Source: Allobosea sp. BK604
GTDB lineage: Bacteria > Pseudomonadota > Alphaproteobacteria > Rhizobiales > Beijerinckiaceae
DNA length: 64,000 nucleotides
Direction: 5' to 3'
NCBI RefSeq assembly: GCF_004341515.1
Contig: NZ_SLZF01000002.1
Span: 558,001-622,000 of the forward strand
A program made the translations under genes and the position numbers. Position 1 is the first letter of the stretch. The number at the start of each line of letters is the position of its first letter. Below are positions 44,518-51,537 of this stretch, piece by piece. Below the pieces are notes generated by a model that saw only the letters and a program-made list of their open reading frames with translations, was not told the DNA's origin and did no database searches.

Positions 44518-44868
44518 ATGGCCACCACCGCCGCTTCCGCCAAGCGCCAGGCGAGCGCCACCGTCAGGCGGGCCAAGGCCGAAGCCTCCGCCGCTGCAGA
44601 CGAGGCGGTGGACCGCGCCGCCTCGGCCAGCCGGAGCGCGAGCCGCGAGGCCGATGCGCTGATGCGCAGCGCCGAGGAACTCGCCGCCAGCGTCAGCGAC
44701 AAGTTGAAATCCGTCGGCGTCGACACCGACAAGATGGCCGATGTCGCCAAGGAGCAGGCGGGCGAGTTGCAACGGCTGATCGAGGATGAGATCCGTGAAC
44801 GGCCGCTGCGTGCGCTCGGGCTGGCGGCGGCGGTCGGCTTGTTCGTCGGCTTTCTCGCGGCGCGCTGA
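44518..44868 (+). CDS. DUF883 (ElaB/YqjD-like) membrane-anchored protein
   Basis: This 116-aa protein has a long Ala/Ser/Arg/Glu-rich amphipathic helix (residues 1-75), the DUF883-type EQAGELQRLIEDEIRERPLRALGLAAAVG block and a C-terminal membrane anchor (GLAAAVGLFVGFLAA). ElaB/YqjD proteins bind the inner membrane and ribosomes in stationary phase. The ATG at 44518 is chosen because GAGGGG lies 9 bases upstream; the ATG at 44509 directly abuts that site. A perfect EcfG promoter precedes it and the holin-like gene follows after 2 bp. Confidence 0.85.
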   Translation: MATTAASAKRQASATVRRAKAEASAAADEAVDRAASASRSASREADALMRSAEELAASVSDKLKSVGVDTDKMADVAKEQAGELQRLIEDEIRERPLRALGLAAAVGLFVGFLAAR

Positions 44869-44870
44869 CC

Positions 44871-45299
44871 ATGCTCGGGGGGCTGGGAGCACTGATCACA
44901 TCCGAGGTCAGTGGCGCGGTCAGGCGCAATGTCACGATCTACGGTCTTTACGGCTTCGCCGTCCTGCTGCTGCTCGCAGCGGTGGGATTCGCGCTCGGCG
45001 CGCTCCACACGGCTCTGGCGCAGTATTACGGCTCGGTCTCGGCCAGCCTGATCGTCGCCGGCGGGCTCTTCGTGCTGGCGTTGCTGGTGTTCGCCATGGC
45101 CGCCTATATCAAGAGCAGGCCCCGCCCGGCACGGCCGGTGGCGGCAACCGCCTTCGCTGCGGCGCCGCTCGCCGCGACCTTGCTGGGCTCGCGCAAGGGC
45201 TGGCGAGTCGGCCTTGCCGGCGCCGTCGTCGTGCTCGGCGCGGTCCTCGGCAGGCAGATCTTCAAGGCAACCGGCGATCGCGACGATGAGGAGGCCTAG
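44871..45299 (+). CDS. Phage-holin-family (holin 3-6 type) membrane protein
   Basis: This 142-aa protein has two strong membrane helices (residues 22-48 and 56-80), a basic linker (KSRPRPARP) and a further hydrophobic segment near 85-125. It resembles the actinobacterial/proteobacterial 'phage holin family' proteins that accompany DUF883 genes on bacterial chromosomes; despite the name there is no prophage here. It is translated 2 bp after the DUF883 gene and shares its stress promoter. It probably acts with that protein at the inner membrane. Confidence 0.78.
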   Translation: MLGGLGALITSEVSGAVRRNVTIYGLYGFAVLLLLAAVGFALGALHTALAQYYGSVSASLIVAGGLFVLALLVFAMAAYIKSRPRPARPVAATAFAAAPLAATLLGSRKGWRVGLAGAVVVLGAVLGRQIFKATGDRDDEEA

Positions 45300-45512
45300 G
45301 CATGGGCGCCGCCCGGGCAAGGCGCGTCAAGCGCCCCGGCCCGAGCTACGAAGCCGTATCATGCCAAGACTTTAGCGGACGATCTCCCCCGCAGACACGG
45401 CTCGTTTTGGGCCGTATGCGCTGATGCGGATGGGCGACCCGCCAGCCAGGGCACGGACTGGGTCCATCTTTTTACGTAGGGAATCGCGACTCCGTCGGCT
45501 ATCACGGTGTCC

Positions 45513-46882
45513 ATGCTCGCCCACGCAACGCAACGCGATCGGTCGTCCCGACTTCCGATGATGCAGCTCAGCGCGAGATTGCGCTCCGCCACAACGACGA
45601 TCGCCGCGATCGGCGTCGTCGGCCTTGCGATCGTGCTCGCCGCCTGGATCAACACCAAGGCGGTCGAGGCGGCGCGGCAGGTGTCGCTCTCGATCGAGAT
45701 CCGCGAGCGGGCCGAACGCTTCCTCGGTCATATCCGCGACGCCGAGACAGGCCAGCGCGGTTTCCTGCTGACCGGCGTCGACGCGTATCTCGCGCCCTAT
45801 ACCAGCGGTCGCGCCGCTGCGATGCCGGAACTGGAGTCGCTCGAGCGGCTAGTCCAGGATGCTCCCATGCAGCGGGAGCGGGCCGAGCTCATGCGCAGCC
45901 AGGCCATCCGCAAGCTGAACGAGCTCGACGCAACGATCGCGCTGGCGCGCGACGGCAAGCGGCCGGAGGCGCTTGCCCTGTGCGCGACGGCAATGGCATC
46001 GTCGCGATGGACGAGCTGCGCAACTCCGTCCAGCAGATCCAGCTCGCCGAGAACATAAGGCTGGTCGCGCTCAACAACCGCGAGGCGCGCCGGCGGCTCT
46101 GGGCCAGCATCGGCATCGTCGTGGCGCTGGCGGCGCTCGCCTTCGTGGCCTGGTCGCAATTGCGCTCGCGCCAGCGCCGCAGCGCCGTGCTGGCGATGAC
46201 CAATGCCGAGCTCGAGCAGATCGTCGCCGAGCGCACGCAGCAGCTCGAAGGCGAGCGCGTGCGCATCGAGGCGCTGCTGCGCGACGTCAACCACCGTGTC
46301 GGCAACAACCTCGCCATGGTCTCGGCGCTGCTCAACGTGCAGAGCCGGCAGACACGCGAGCCCGCAGTCAAGGACGCGCTGACCCAGGCGCAGTCGCGCA
46401 TCCAGGCTATCGCGGCCGGTCAGCGCCGCCTGCGCCTCGACATCGAGACCGACGAGATCGACGCCCGGCCCTATATGGAGGATCTCCTGGCCGAGATCGG
46501 CAAGGCGGCGGAGGGGCGGCCGATCCATATCGAGCTCGACATGGACTCGATCCGGCTGCCCGGCCGTGATGCGGTATCCTTCGTGGTCATCGTCAACGAG
46601 CTTGTCACCAACGCGATCAAGCACGCCTTTCCCAGCAATATTCCGGGCCGCATCATCATCGGGCTGCGCCAGAACAACGGATCTGAGGGGCCGGGGCTGA
46701 GCCTCAGCGTCGAGGATGACGGCGTCGGAACGCCGCTGGAGCTGGAGACCAAGGGCCTTGGCCAGACGGTGATCGCCAGCCTGCTGCGCAGCATGCGGGC
46801 GACGATGGCGACCGAGGCCGTGTCGCCGGACGCCGAGCGGCCGGGAACGCGGGTGACGCTGACATTCCCGAAACGGCAATAG
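45513..46882 (+). pseudogene. CHASE3-domain histidine kinase, split by a -1 frameshift
   Basis: The first frame (GTG 45507 or ATG 45513, to 46058) encodes a membrane helix and a CHASE3 sensor domain (RAERFLGHIRDAETGQRGFLLTG) up to RPEALAL. At about 45980 the homology moves to the -1 frame (VRDGNGIVAMDELRNSVQQI), which runs to 46882. It encodes the end of CHASE3, a second helix, a HisKA_2 domain (DVNHRVGNNLAMVSALL) and an intact ATPase with NELVTNAIKHAF and EDDGVGTP. A missing G in CTG(G)TGCGC would explain it. Joined, the protein is about 456 aa. It could be a true pseudogene, a sequencing error, or two polypeptides, since GGAGG at 45965 precedes GTG at 45980. It converges on a response regulator gene. 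Confidence 0.75.
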
Positions 46883-46921
46883 GACGGCGGTCGTGGCTGA
46901 GGCTCGGTCCGGCCCGGACCG

Positions 46922-47281
46922 TCAGTGGACCTTGAGCGCGCCCGAGACGAAGTTGACGATCTCGCGCGTCGAGAAGGGCTTGCGCAGGAAGCGCACGGCG
47001 CGCAGCGGCAGCGGCACGTCGCTCGGGGTCGAGCCCGAGACGAAGGCGATCGGCGTGCCCCGGTCGAGCAGGCTCGCCGCGATGTCGAAGGTCTTGCCGC
47101 CGACCACGTCGATATCGAGCAAAGCGCAGGAGACGGGCGTGGCCGCGGCGCGGCGCGCCTCCTCGACGGACTCGACCACGATCAGCTCGGCGCGGTCCCC
47201 GAGCTTCTCCATGACGGCATATTCGATGTCCATCGCGATGAACGGATCATCTTCAACAATCAGGATGCGGATATCGGCCAT
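46922..47281 (-). CDS. Single-domain response regulator
   Basis: This 119-aa stand-alone receiver has the acidic pocket EDD at residues 10-12, phospho-acceptor Asp56 (LLDID), Ser/Thr near 82-85 (FVSGST) and Lys101 (LRKPF). There is no output domain, so it may act as a phosphate sink or relay, like the single-domain regulators that modulate PhyR signalling in other alphaproteobacteria. ATG 47281 is the real start because a perfect EcfG promoter (47332-47356) lies inside the longer open frame reaching 47392. It converges with the split histidine kinase gene. Confidence 0.87.
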   Translation of the reverse strand: MADIRILIVEDDPFIAMDIEYAVMEKLGDRAELIVVESVEEARRAAATPVSCALLDIDVVGGKTFDIAASLLDRGTPIAFVSGSTPSDVPLPLRAVRFLRKPFSTREIVNFVSGALKVH

Positions 47282-47331
47282 GTGAATCCGGCGTCCCTTC
47301 CCCAACTCGAACCCTACCCAATGGCGGGGGG

Positions 47332-47356
47332 AACGTCGGAGATATCGCGTTGTTCC
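47332..47356 (-). promoter_or_regulatory. EcfG-type promoter for the single-domain response regulator
   Basis: On the minus strand, perfect GGAAC (47352-47356), N16, CGTT (47332-47335), 50 bp before the ATG at 47281. Confidence 0.85.
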
Positions 47357-47436
47357 GGCCCGAGACCAGTGATCGGGCCGGAATAGCATCAAATTGAACT
47401 AAACTTGCGACAAGAAGGTTATCGAACCGTAACCAT

Positions 47437-47460
47437 GGCGCCGAAGGGCATTTCGGCGCC
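47437..47460. terminator. Hairpin downstream of the DUF992 gene
   Basis: A perfect 9-bp GGCGCCGAA/TTCGGCGCC stem with a 6-nt loop lies 13 bp past the DUF992 stop codon on the minus strand. There is no clear T-run. Confidence 0.4.
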
Positions 47461-47472
47461 GGTCTATTCGGT

Positions 47473-47976
47473 TCAACGCCGGCGACGCGGCGGCACCAGC
47501 GAGAGTTCGAAGCCGGTGACCCCGACCGCGACGTTGTAGCCGCGACGGCTCTGCAAGGAGAGGGGCTGAAGCGTTACCTCGTTATTGACGCCGCCAACCA
47601 GAAGGTTTCCGGAACCGCCTGCTCCGGCCGCCGCGCCCGCAGCCGCACCGACATAGGTGCCGGCGAGCGCGCCGAGCGGAGCGCGCGCATAGGGACCATA
47701 GACGCGCCAGGACATGGTGCTGCGGCGGATGGTGCCGAGATCGAGCCCGAAGCTGCGAACGACGCCGGTGTAACGTTGGACTGGCCCACGACGGGGCGTG
47801 AAAGTGCAGGCCATCGGACGCTGCGACGTCACGACGAGGCCGATTCCGCCCTCGACACTGCAGTTGAGCCGGCCCGCGGGAGCGCCGGTCTGCGCCTGAG
47901 CCGCGGAGGGAAGCGCGCCAAAGGCGGCGACGGCGAATGCGACCACAGTCGCGGCATTGGCAAACCGATGGCTCAT
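47473..47976 (-). CDS. DUF992-domain secreted protein
   Basis: This 167-aa exported protein has a signal peptide (cleavage after AAQAQ near residue 25) and a DUF992 domain. The domain carries two conserved cysteines (LNCSVEGG and MACTFTP), a VQRYTGVV block and an Ala/Gly-rich glycine-zipper-like stretch (LAGTYVGAAAGAAAG). Function is unknown; members are small periplasmic proteins found mainly in Hyphomicrobiales. The ATG at 47976 follows AGGAG by 7 bases, and the EcfG promoter at 48009-48033 rules out the upstream frame to 48027. Confidence 0.87.
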   Translation of the reverse strand: MSHRFANAATVVAFAVAAFGALPSAAQAQTGAPAGRLNCSVEGGIGLVVTSQRPMACTFTPRRGPVQRYTGVVRSFGLDLGTIRRSTMSWRVYGPYARAPLGALAGTYVGAAAGAAAGAGGSGNLLVGGVNNEVTLQPLSLQSRRGYNVAVGVTGFELSLVPPRRRR

Positions 47977-48008
47977 CACGAATCTCCTAGGCAACATGGT
48001 TACTTGAA

Positions 48009-48033
48009 AACGCCGCATTCGCTCCACAGTTCC
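48009..48033 (-). promoter_or_regulatory. EcfG-type promoter for the DUF992 gene
   Basis: On the minus strand, perfect GGAAC (48029-48033), N16, CGTT (48009-48012), 32 bp before the ATG at 47976. Confidence 0.88.
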
Positions 48034-48043
48034 TAATCACGCT

Positions 48044-48068
48044 GGAACCTCCTCGGAGATGATACGTT
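48044..48068 (+). promoter_or_regulatory. EcfG-type promoter for the 82-aa orphan gene
   Basis: Perfect GGAAC (48044-48048), N16, CGTT (48065-48068), 27 bp before the ATG at 48096. Its -35 box lies 10 bp from that of the oppositely directed DUF992 promoter. Confidence 0.85.
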
Positions 48069-48095
48069 AACATTCTACTTCGGCCGGAAACGCAG

Positions 48096-48344
48096 ATGTC
48101 CATCCGTATCCCCCATGCGCTGTACGCAAAGCATCTCCCGATGCAAGTCTGCCAGGCGGAACTCCCACCGTTCTGGGAGCTGGAAGACCTGATCTCGTCG
48201 GGGCTGGACAGGGATACGGCGCTCGCCGTTCTGGCGTTGCGCCGTGAACGGCGCGAACGCGGGCGGAGTTCATCGCTGCCTCTGGCTTTGTCCGAACCGT
48301 CGATCCCGGTCGGCATGGACGATCTCTCCGACATTTCCTTCTGA
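48096..48344 (+). CDS. 82-aa protein of unknown function
   Basis: This small soluble protein has no signal peptide or membrane helix. It contains a hydrophobic/acidic middle (PPFWELEDLISSGLDRDTALAVLALRR), a basic run (RRERRERGR) and a hydrophobic-acidic tail ending DDLSDISF. I do not recognise the family. No strong ribosome site is seen, but a perfect EcfG promoter lies 27 bp upstream, which strongly supports a real stress-induced gene. It is divergent from the DUF992 gene. Confidence 0.65.
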   Translation: MSIRIPHALYAKHLPMQVCQAELPPFWELEDLISSGLDRDTALAVLALRRERRERGRSSSLPLALSEPSIPVGMDDLSDISF

Positions 48345-48360
48345 TCTTATCCGCTTTTCA

Positions 48361-49203
48361 TTATTGGCAAAATCGTGTCGAGGCCGAGCGTCGCGCCTGG
48401 ATATCGAGGTGCACGTGGTTCGCATGCGCCGCGTCCGAGCCGGGGCCGAGGGCCGTCGAGAACGCGCCGCAGGCTGAATGGCGGATGGCCTGGACGAAAC
48501 GGGCCTGGAGCAGGCCGGCCGGCTTTTCGACCACGACATCAAAGCCCCCGGCCTTAGGCTCGCCGATCGAGAAGGCGAAGATGTCAAGCGCCCGGCCCGT
48601 CGCGTGCTCGCTGATCGGTCCGGCACTCTGCCGGTTGCGGCGGCGGCATTCATAACCACCGCCAACCCGCAGCCGCGAGAGATCCCTTCCGAAATAGCCG
48701 CGCGCCAGCGGCTGGAGACTGCCCTCGAGCCAATCGGCGAGGCCGCGCGCCAGTTCGCAGCCGATGGTGACCGGCGGCTCGAAAGTGATCTGCCCCGGCG
48801 CGTCGCCGTTGCGCACGGCGAGCGCCTCGACCGTGACCGGCTCGACGATCTGGCAGGCCGGGTCGGATGTCGCGATCAGCTTCGGTTCGGGGGGGCGGAT
48901 CCTGTTGCCCGACACCGCCCCGAGCGCGCGCAGGCACGCGCCTTCGGTGGCGGTAGCGGGCGCGGCCGGCGGCGCGCCCTCGCCCTGGCGCTTGCTGTCC
49001 TGCTGTGGAGCAGCCGGGGTTGCGGCGGGCGGCTGGGGCCGGGCCAGATCGGCAGGGCGCGCTGGCGGCACCGGGGCGGGCATCGGACGAGGCGCCGCTG
49101 CAGCAACGCTCAAGCCTGTCACCAGCGAGCCTGTCACCAGAAGGAAAATGCCTAATCCGCCGGCTCTTGCATGGGCTCGCAGGCCTGTCATCCGCTTCGC
49201 CAT
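48361..49203 (-). CDS. Extensin-like C-terminal-domain protein
   Basis: This protein of about 280 aa has an N-terminal membrane or signal segment (residues 15-40), a long Pro/Ala-rich linker (about 40-85) and an extensin-like domain in the last 180 residues. That domain is peptidase-M15-like, with HATGRALDIFAFSIGE and HANHVHLDIQ, which hold the putative metal-binding His/Asp residues. It is likely a periplasmic peptidoglycan-related protein. The ATG at 49203 is chosen because the EcfG promoter at 49240-49264 lies inside the longer frame that starts at 49266. Confidence 0.83.
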   Translation of the reverse strand: MAKRMTGLRAHARAGGLGIFLLVTGSLVTGLSVAAAAPRPMPAPVPPARPADLARPQPPAATPAAPQQDSKRQGEGAPPAAPATATEGACLRALGAVSGNRIRPPEPKLIATSDPACQIVEPVTVEALAVRNGDAPGQITFEPPVTIGCELARGLADWLEGSLQPLARGYFGRDLSRLRVGGGYECRRRNRQSAGPISEHATGRALDIFAFSIGEPKAGGFDVVVEKPAGLLQARFVQAIRHSACGAFSTALGPGSDAAHANHVHLDIQARRSASTRFCQ

Positions 49204-49239
49204 TGCACGACGGCTCACGCCGTCGGCTTCGCTAAGCGC

Positions 49240-49264
49240 AACGGTTTCAAGCCGAACCGGTTCC
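49240..49264 (-). promoter_or_regulatory. EcfG-type promoter for the extensin-like gene
   Basis: On the minus strand, perfect GGAAC (49260-49264), N16, CGTT (49240-49243), 36 bp before the ATG at 49203. Confidence 0.85.
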
Positions 49265-49298
49265 ACGGGGGTAAGAGTCTTCAGCCGGCTTGAGGGTC

Positions 49299-49324
49299 GG
49301 AACCTTTGCCGGCAGGCGGCGGTT
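49299..49324 (+). promoter_or_regulatory. EcfG-type promoter (near match) for the DUF1328 gene
   Basis: GGAAC (49299-49303), N17, GGTT (49321-49324), 37 bp before the ATG. The longer spacer and one changed base make it weaker than its neighbours. Confidence 0.55.
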
Positions 49325-49361
49325 TTCTCAAGGCGACTAAGCGAGCGTTGAGGGATACCCG

Positions 49362-49583
49362 ATGTCCGGCTGGGCCGTGACCTTTCTGATCGTCGCCCTC
49401 GTCGCAGCGATGCTGGCCTTCGGAGGGGTCCCTGGGCTGGCGGTCACGATCGCGCAGGTGATCTTTGTGATCGCGCTCACAGCAGCGGCGCTGGCCGGGC
49501 TGGTAGCGTTTCTGCGCAAGACGCGACGGGCACGAAGACTGACCGACGACATGCCCGGTCGCGACGAGGAGAAACAAGTGTGA
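49362..49583 (+). CDS. DUF1328-like small membrane protein
   Basis: This 73-aa protein has two hydrophobic helices (residues 4-25 and 28-50) around the GGVPGLAVTIAQ turn and a basic C-terminus. It matches the UPF0391/DUF1328 pattern of tiny two-helix membrane proteins, which are often stress-induced and of unknown function. A candidate EcfG promoter precedes it. Its last codons overlap the start of a 29-aa membrane mini-protein (GTGTGA). Confidence 0.75.
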   Translation: MSGWAVTFLIVALVAAMLAFGGVPGLAVTIAQVIFVIALTAAALAGLVAFLRKTRRARRLTDDMPGRDEEKQV

Positions 49584-49669
49584 GAGCGATTGAGATGCAA
49601 TGGGCCGGACTGACCATGCTGATAGCGCCGTTCCCGGTCCTGCTCGTGCTTTACTTCATGGGCTGGTGA
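49580..49669 (+). CDS. 29-aa membrane mini-protein
   Basis: A tiny frame starts at GTG 49580, overlapping the DUF1328 stop codon. GAGGAG at 49566-49571 lies 8 bases upstream, an ideal ribosome site. The product is a single hydrophobic helix (LTMLIAPFPVLLVLYFMGW) behind six polar residues. An internal ATG at 49595 would give 24 aa. The overlap and ribosome site suggest translational coupling, and the strong hairpin at 49684 follows 15 bp later. I do not recognise a family. Confidence 0.6.
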   Translation: MRAIEMQWAGLTMLIAPFPVLLVLYFMGW

Positions 49670-49677
49670 GCGCGCAC

Positions 49678-49707
49678 GAAAATGCCCGCGGCGCAAGCGC
49701 CGCGGGC
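49678..49707 (-). terminator. Rho-independent terminator of phyR
   Basis: A perfect 10-bp GC stem (GCCCGCGGCG at 49684-49693 with its complement at 49698-49707, loop of 4) is followed on the minus strand by ATTTTCG. It lies about 26 bp past the phyR stop, and the same hairpin can end the convergent DUF1328 transcript. Confidence 0.65.
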
Positions 49708-49732
49708 GGGAAACCGAAATCGAAACCGAGCC

Positions 49733-50527
49733 TCAGGCGGCCTTGCGCCCGGCGCGACGATCGAAGAACAGCGCCTGGCTGATCGCCGCCTTAACCGCCT
49801 CGGGCTGGAACGGCTTGGTGATCAGGAAGGCGGGTTCCGGCCGGTCACCGGTCAGCAGTCGCTCCGGATAGGCGGTGATGAAGATCACGGGCACGTCGAT
49901 CGCGCTCAGGATCTCGTTCACCGCATCCAGGCCAGAGCTGCCATCGGCCAGCTGGATATCGGCCAGCACCAGGCCCGGCCGCTTCTTCGCCACCGATGCG
50001 ATCGCCTCGCGATGGGTCCGGGCCACACCGGTGACGGAATGGCCGAGCTCCTCGACCATGGTCTCGATATCGAGCGCGATGATCGGCTCGTCCTCGATGA
50101 TCAGCACATCCGTCGCGACCTGCTCGGCGATCTCCTGACCGGCGAGTTGCACGAGATTGGCCGCCTCCGCCGCGGAGACCTCCATGATCGCCGCGACATC
50201 CTCGATCGGAAAACCCTCGACCGTGCGCAGCAGGAAGGCCTGGCGTGGGCGCGGCGTCAGGGCCTCGAGATTGCGCTCGGCGGGCGAGCGTTCGCTGCCG
50301 ATCGGGATCGGGTTGGTATTGAGGCCAACCGAGGACCAGAGCTTCAGGAAGGTGCGGTAGAGACCGATGCGTGAATTCACGTCGCGCGGAAACGCACTGG
50401 GATCAACGACGAGCGCTTCGAGCATTGCCACGACATAGGCATCGCCACTTGCCTGGGTGCCGCTGAGGGCACGCGCGAAGCGGCGCAGATAAGGCAGATT
50501 CGGCGCAATTTCTTTCGCAATCGACAT
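49733..50527 (-). CDS. phyR: General stress response anti-anti-sigma regulator PhyR
   Basis: This 264-aa protein has a sigma-factor-like N-terminal domain (residues 5-135, ECF sigma2/sigma4 mimic) fused to a receiver domain (residues 140-255). Asp190 (LVLADIQ) is the phospho-acceptor and Lys238 (FLITKPF) is conserved. When phosphorylated, PhyR binds NepR and frees EcfG. AAGGA lies 7 bases before the ATG. It is divergent from nepR-ecfG across a 235-bp gap. I saw no EcfG-type promoter in its own direction in that gap. Confidence 0.95.
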   Translation of the reverse strand: MSIAKEIAPNLPYLRRFARALSGTQASGDAYVVAMLEALVVDPSAFPRDVNSRIGLYRTFLKLWSSVGLNTNPIPIGSERSPAERNLEALTPRPRQAFLLRTVEGFPIEDVAAIMEVSAAEAANLVQLAGQEIAEQVATDVLIIEDEPIIALDIETMVEELGHSVTGVARTHREAIASVAKKRPGLVLADIQLADGSSGLDAVNEILSAIDVPVIFITAYPERLLTGDRPEPAFLITKPFQPEAVKAAISQALFFDRRAGRKAA

Positions 50528-50605
50528 GGAAACGTCCTTTTTAACCTACTGAAAATGAGCACCCAGAGTCGCTTTCTGACAAGCGATTTATTTTTTCTTG
50601 GAACG

Positions 50606-50630
50606 GGAACTTTTCCGGCAACAGACTGTT
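50606..50630 (+). promoter_or_regulatory. EcfG-type promoter (near match) for nepR-ecfG
   Basis: GGAAC (50606-50610), N16, TGTT (50627-50630), 132 bp before the nepR ATG. A second GGAAC lies just upstream at 50600-50604. Autoregulation of ecfG is usual in this system. Confidence 0.55.
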
Positions 50631-50762
50631 ACTTGGCCGGATGAGTGTCGGTATATCTGCCTTCCGTAAGGGCCTTGACCGCCTGGGATGCGAATACCGA
50701 TTGAATGTTGAAGTTGAGCGGGACCTGCGCAAAGCAGGCCGGCTCGCGGGCGTGAGGGCATT

Positions 50763-50990
50763 ATGAGCGACGTGGACCTGGAGATGACGGAGCCCGACCG
50801 GGGCGACGATCAGGAGCTGGAACCGATCCTGGACCCGAAGGTGCAGGAGTCGATCGGCCGCTCGCTGAAGGCTCATTACGACGATCTGGTCAACGCCCCG
50901 ATACCCGACAAGTTTCTGGTTCTGCTGGCGCAGTTGGAGGCACAGGAGCAGCGTGCGTCCGCCGGGGGAACGACCAATGAGCGCCTCTGA
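50763..50990 (+). CDS. nepR: Anti-sigma factor NepR
   Basis: This 75-aa protein has an acidic N-terminus and the NepR core LDPKVQESIGRSLKAHYDDLVNAPIPDKFLVLLAQLE (residues 24-60): two helices joined by the conserved PIPD turn that bind either EcfG or phosphorylated PhyR. GAGGG precedes the ATG by 4 bases. It overlaps ecfG by 14 bp, so sigma and anti-sigma are translationally coupled. Confidence 0.94.
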   Translation: MSDVDLEMTEPDRGDDQELEPILDPKVQESIGRSLKAHYDDLVNAPIPDKFLVLLAQLEAQEQRASAGGTTNERL

Positions 50991-51537
50991 TTTCAAGGAC
51001 GGGCTGATCAAGGAAATCCCGAACCTGCGAGCCTTCGCGGCCTCGCTTTCGGGCTCGATGCAGCTCGCCGACGATCTGGTCCAGGACACCTTGCTGAAGG
51101 CCTGGGGCAATTCCGACAAGTTCGAGCCGGGCACCAGCCTGCGCGCCTGGCTCTTCACCATTCTGCGCAACACCTATTACTCGCTCTACCGCAAGCGTGG
51201 GCGCGAGGTGCAGGATTCCGAAGGCACCTATGCCGAGCGCATCGCCGTGCACGGCAACCAGGAAAGCCATCTCGACCTCGCCGATTTCCGCAAGGCGCTG
51301 GCGAAGCTGCCCGAGGAGCAGCGTGAGGTCCTGATCATGGTCGGCGCCACGGGCCTCTCTTACGAAGAGGCTGCCGAGATCTGCGGCGTGGCGATCGGTA
51401 CCATCAAGAGCCGGGTGAACCGCGCCCGGACGAAGCTGGCCGAGCTTCTTTCCATCGGCGGTCTCGACGATCTCGGACCTGACCGGCAAAGCGCGGCCGC
51501 CGTGCAGAGAACCGGGGCCGAAATCGTCAGACTCTGA
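50977..51537 (+). CDS. ecfG: General stress response ECF sigma factor EcfG
   Basis: This 186-aa ECF sigma factor has region 2 (ADDLVQDTLLKAWGN, residues 28-42) and region 4 (YEEAAEICGVAIGTIKSRVNRAR, residues 128-150). It directs transcription from GGAAC-N16/17-CGTT promoters, which are abundant around this gene. ATG 50977 follows GGGGGA and overlaps nepR; the longer frame from 50953 has no support. The stop shares one base with the start of the downstream sensor gene (TGATG). Confidence 0.94.
   Translation: MSASDFKDGLIKEIPNLRAFAASLSGSMQLADDLVQDTLLKAWGNSDKFEPGTSLRAWLFTILRNTYYSLYRKRGREVQDSEGTYAERIAVHGNQESHLDLADFRKALAKLPEEQREVLIMVGATGLSYEEAAEICGVAIGTIKSRVNRARTKLAELLSIGGLDDLGPDRQSAAAVQRTGAEIVRL

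Noticed and set aside
44871..45299. Prophage remnant suggested by a holin-family protein
   Set aside because: The protein is the chromosomal type found with DUF883 genes; no lysin, capsid, integrase or attachment site is seen.
45980..45983. Programmed -1 frameshift in the histidine kinase gene
   Set aside because: No slippery heptamer or downstream pseudoknot is apparent; a lost base or sequencing error is simpler.
47330..47354. GGAAC-N16-TGTT on the plus strand near the response regulator
   Set aside because: It is largely the mirror image of the perfect minus-strand promoter at 47332-47356, and no plus-strand gene starts nearby.
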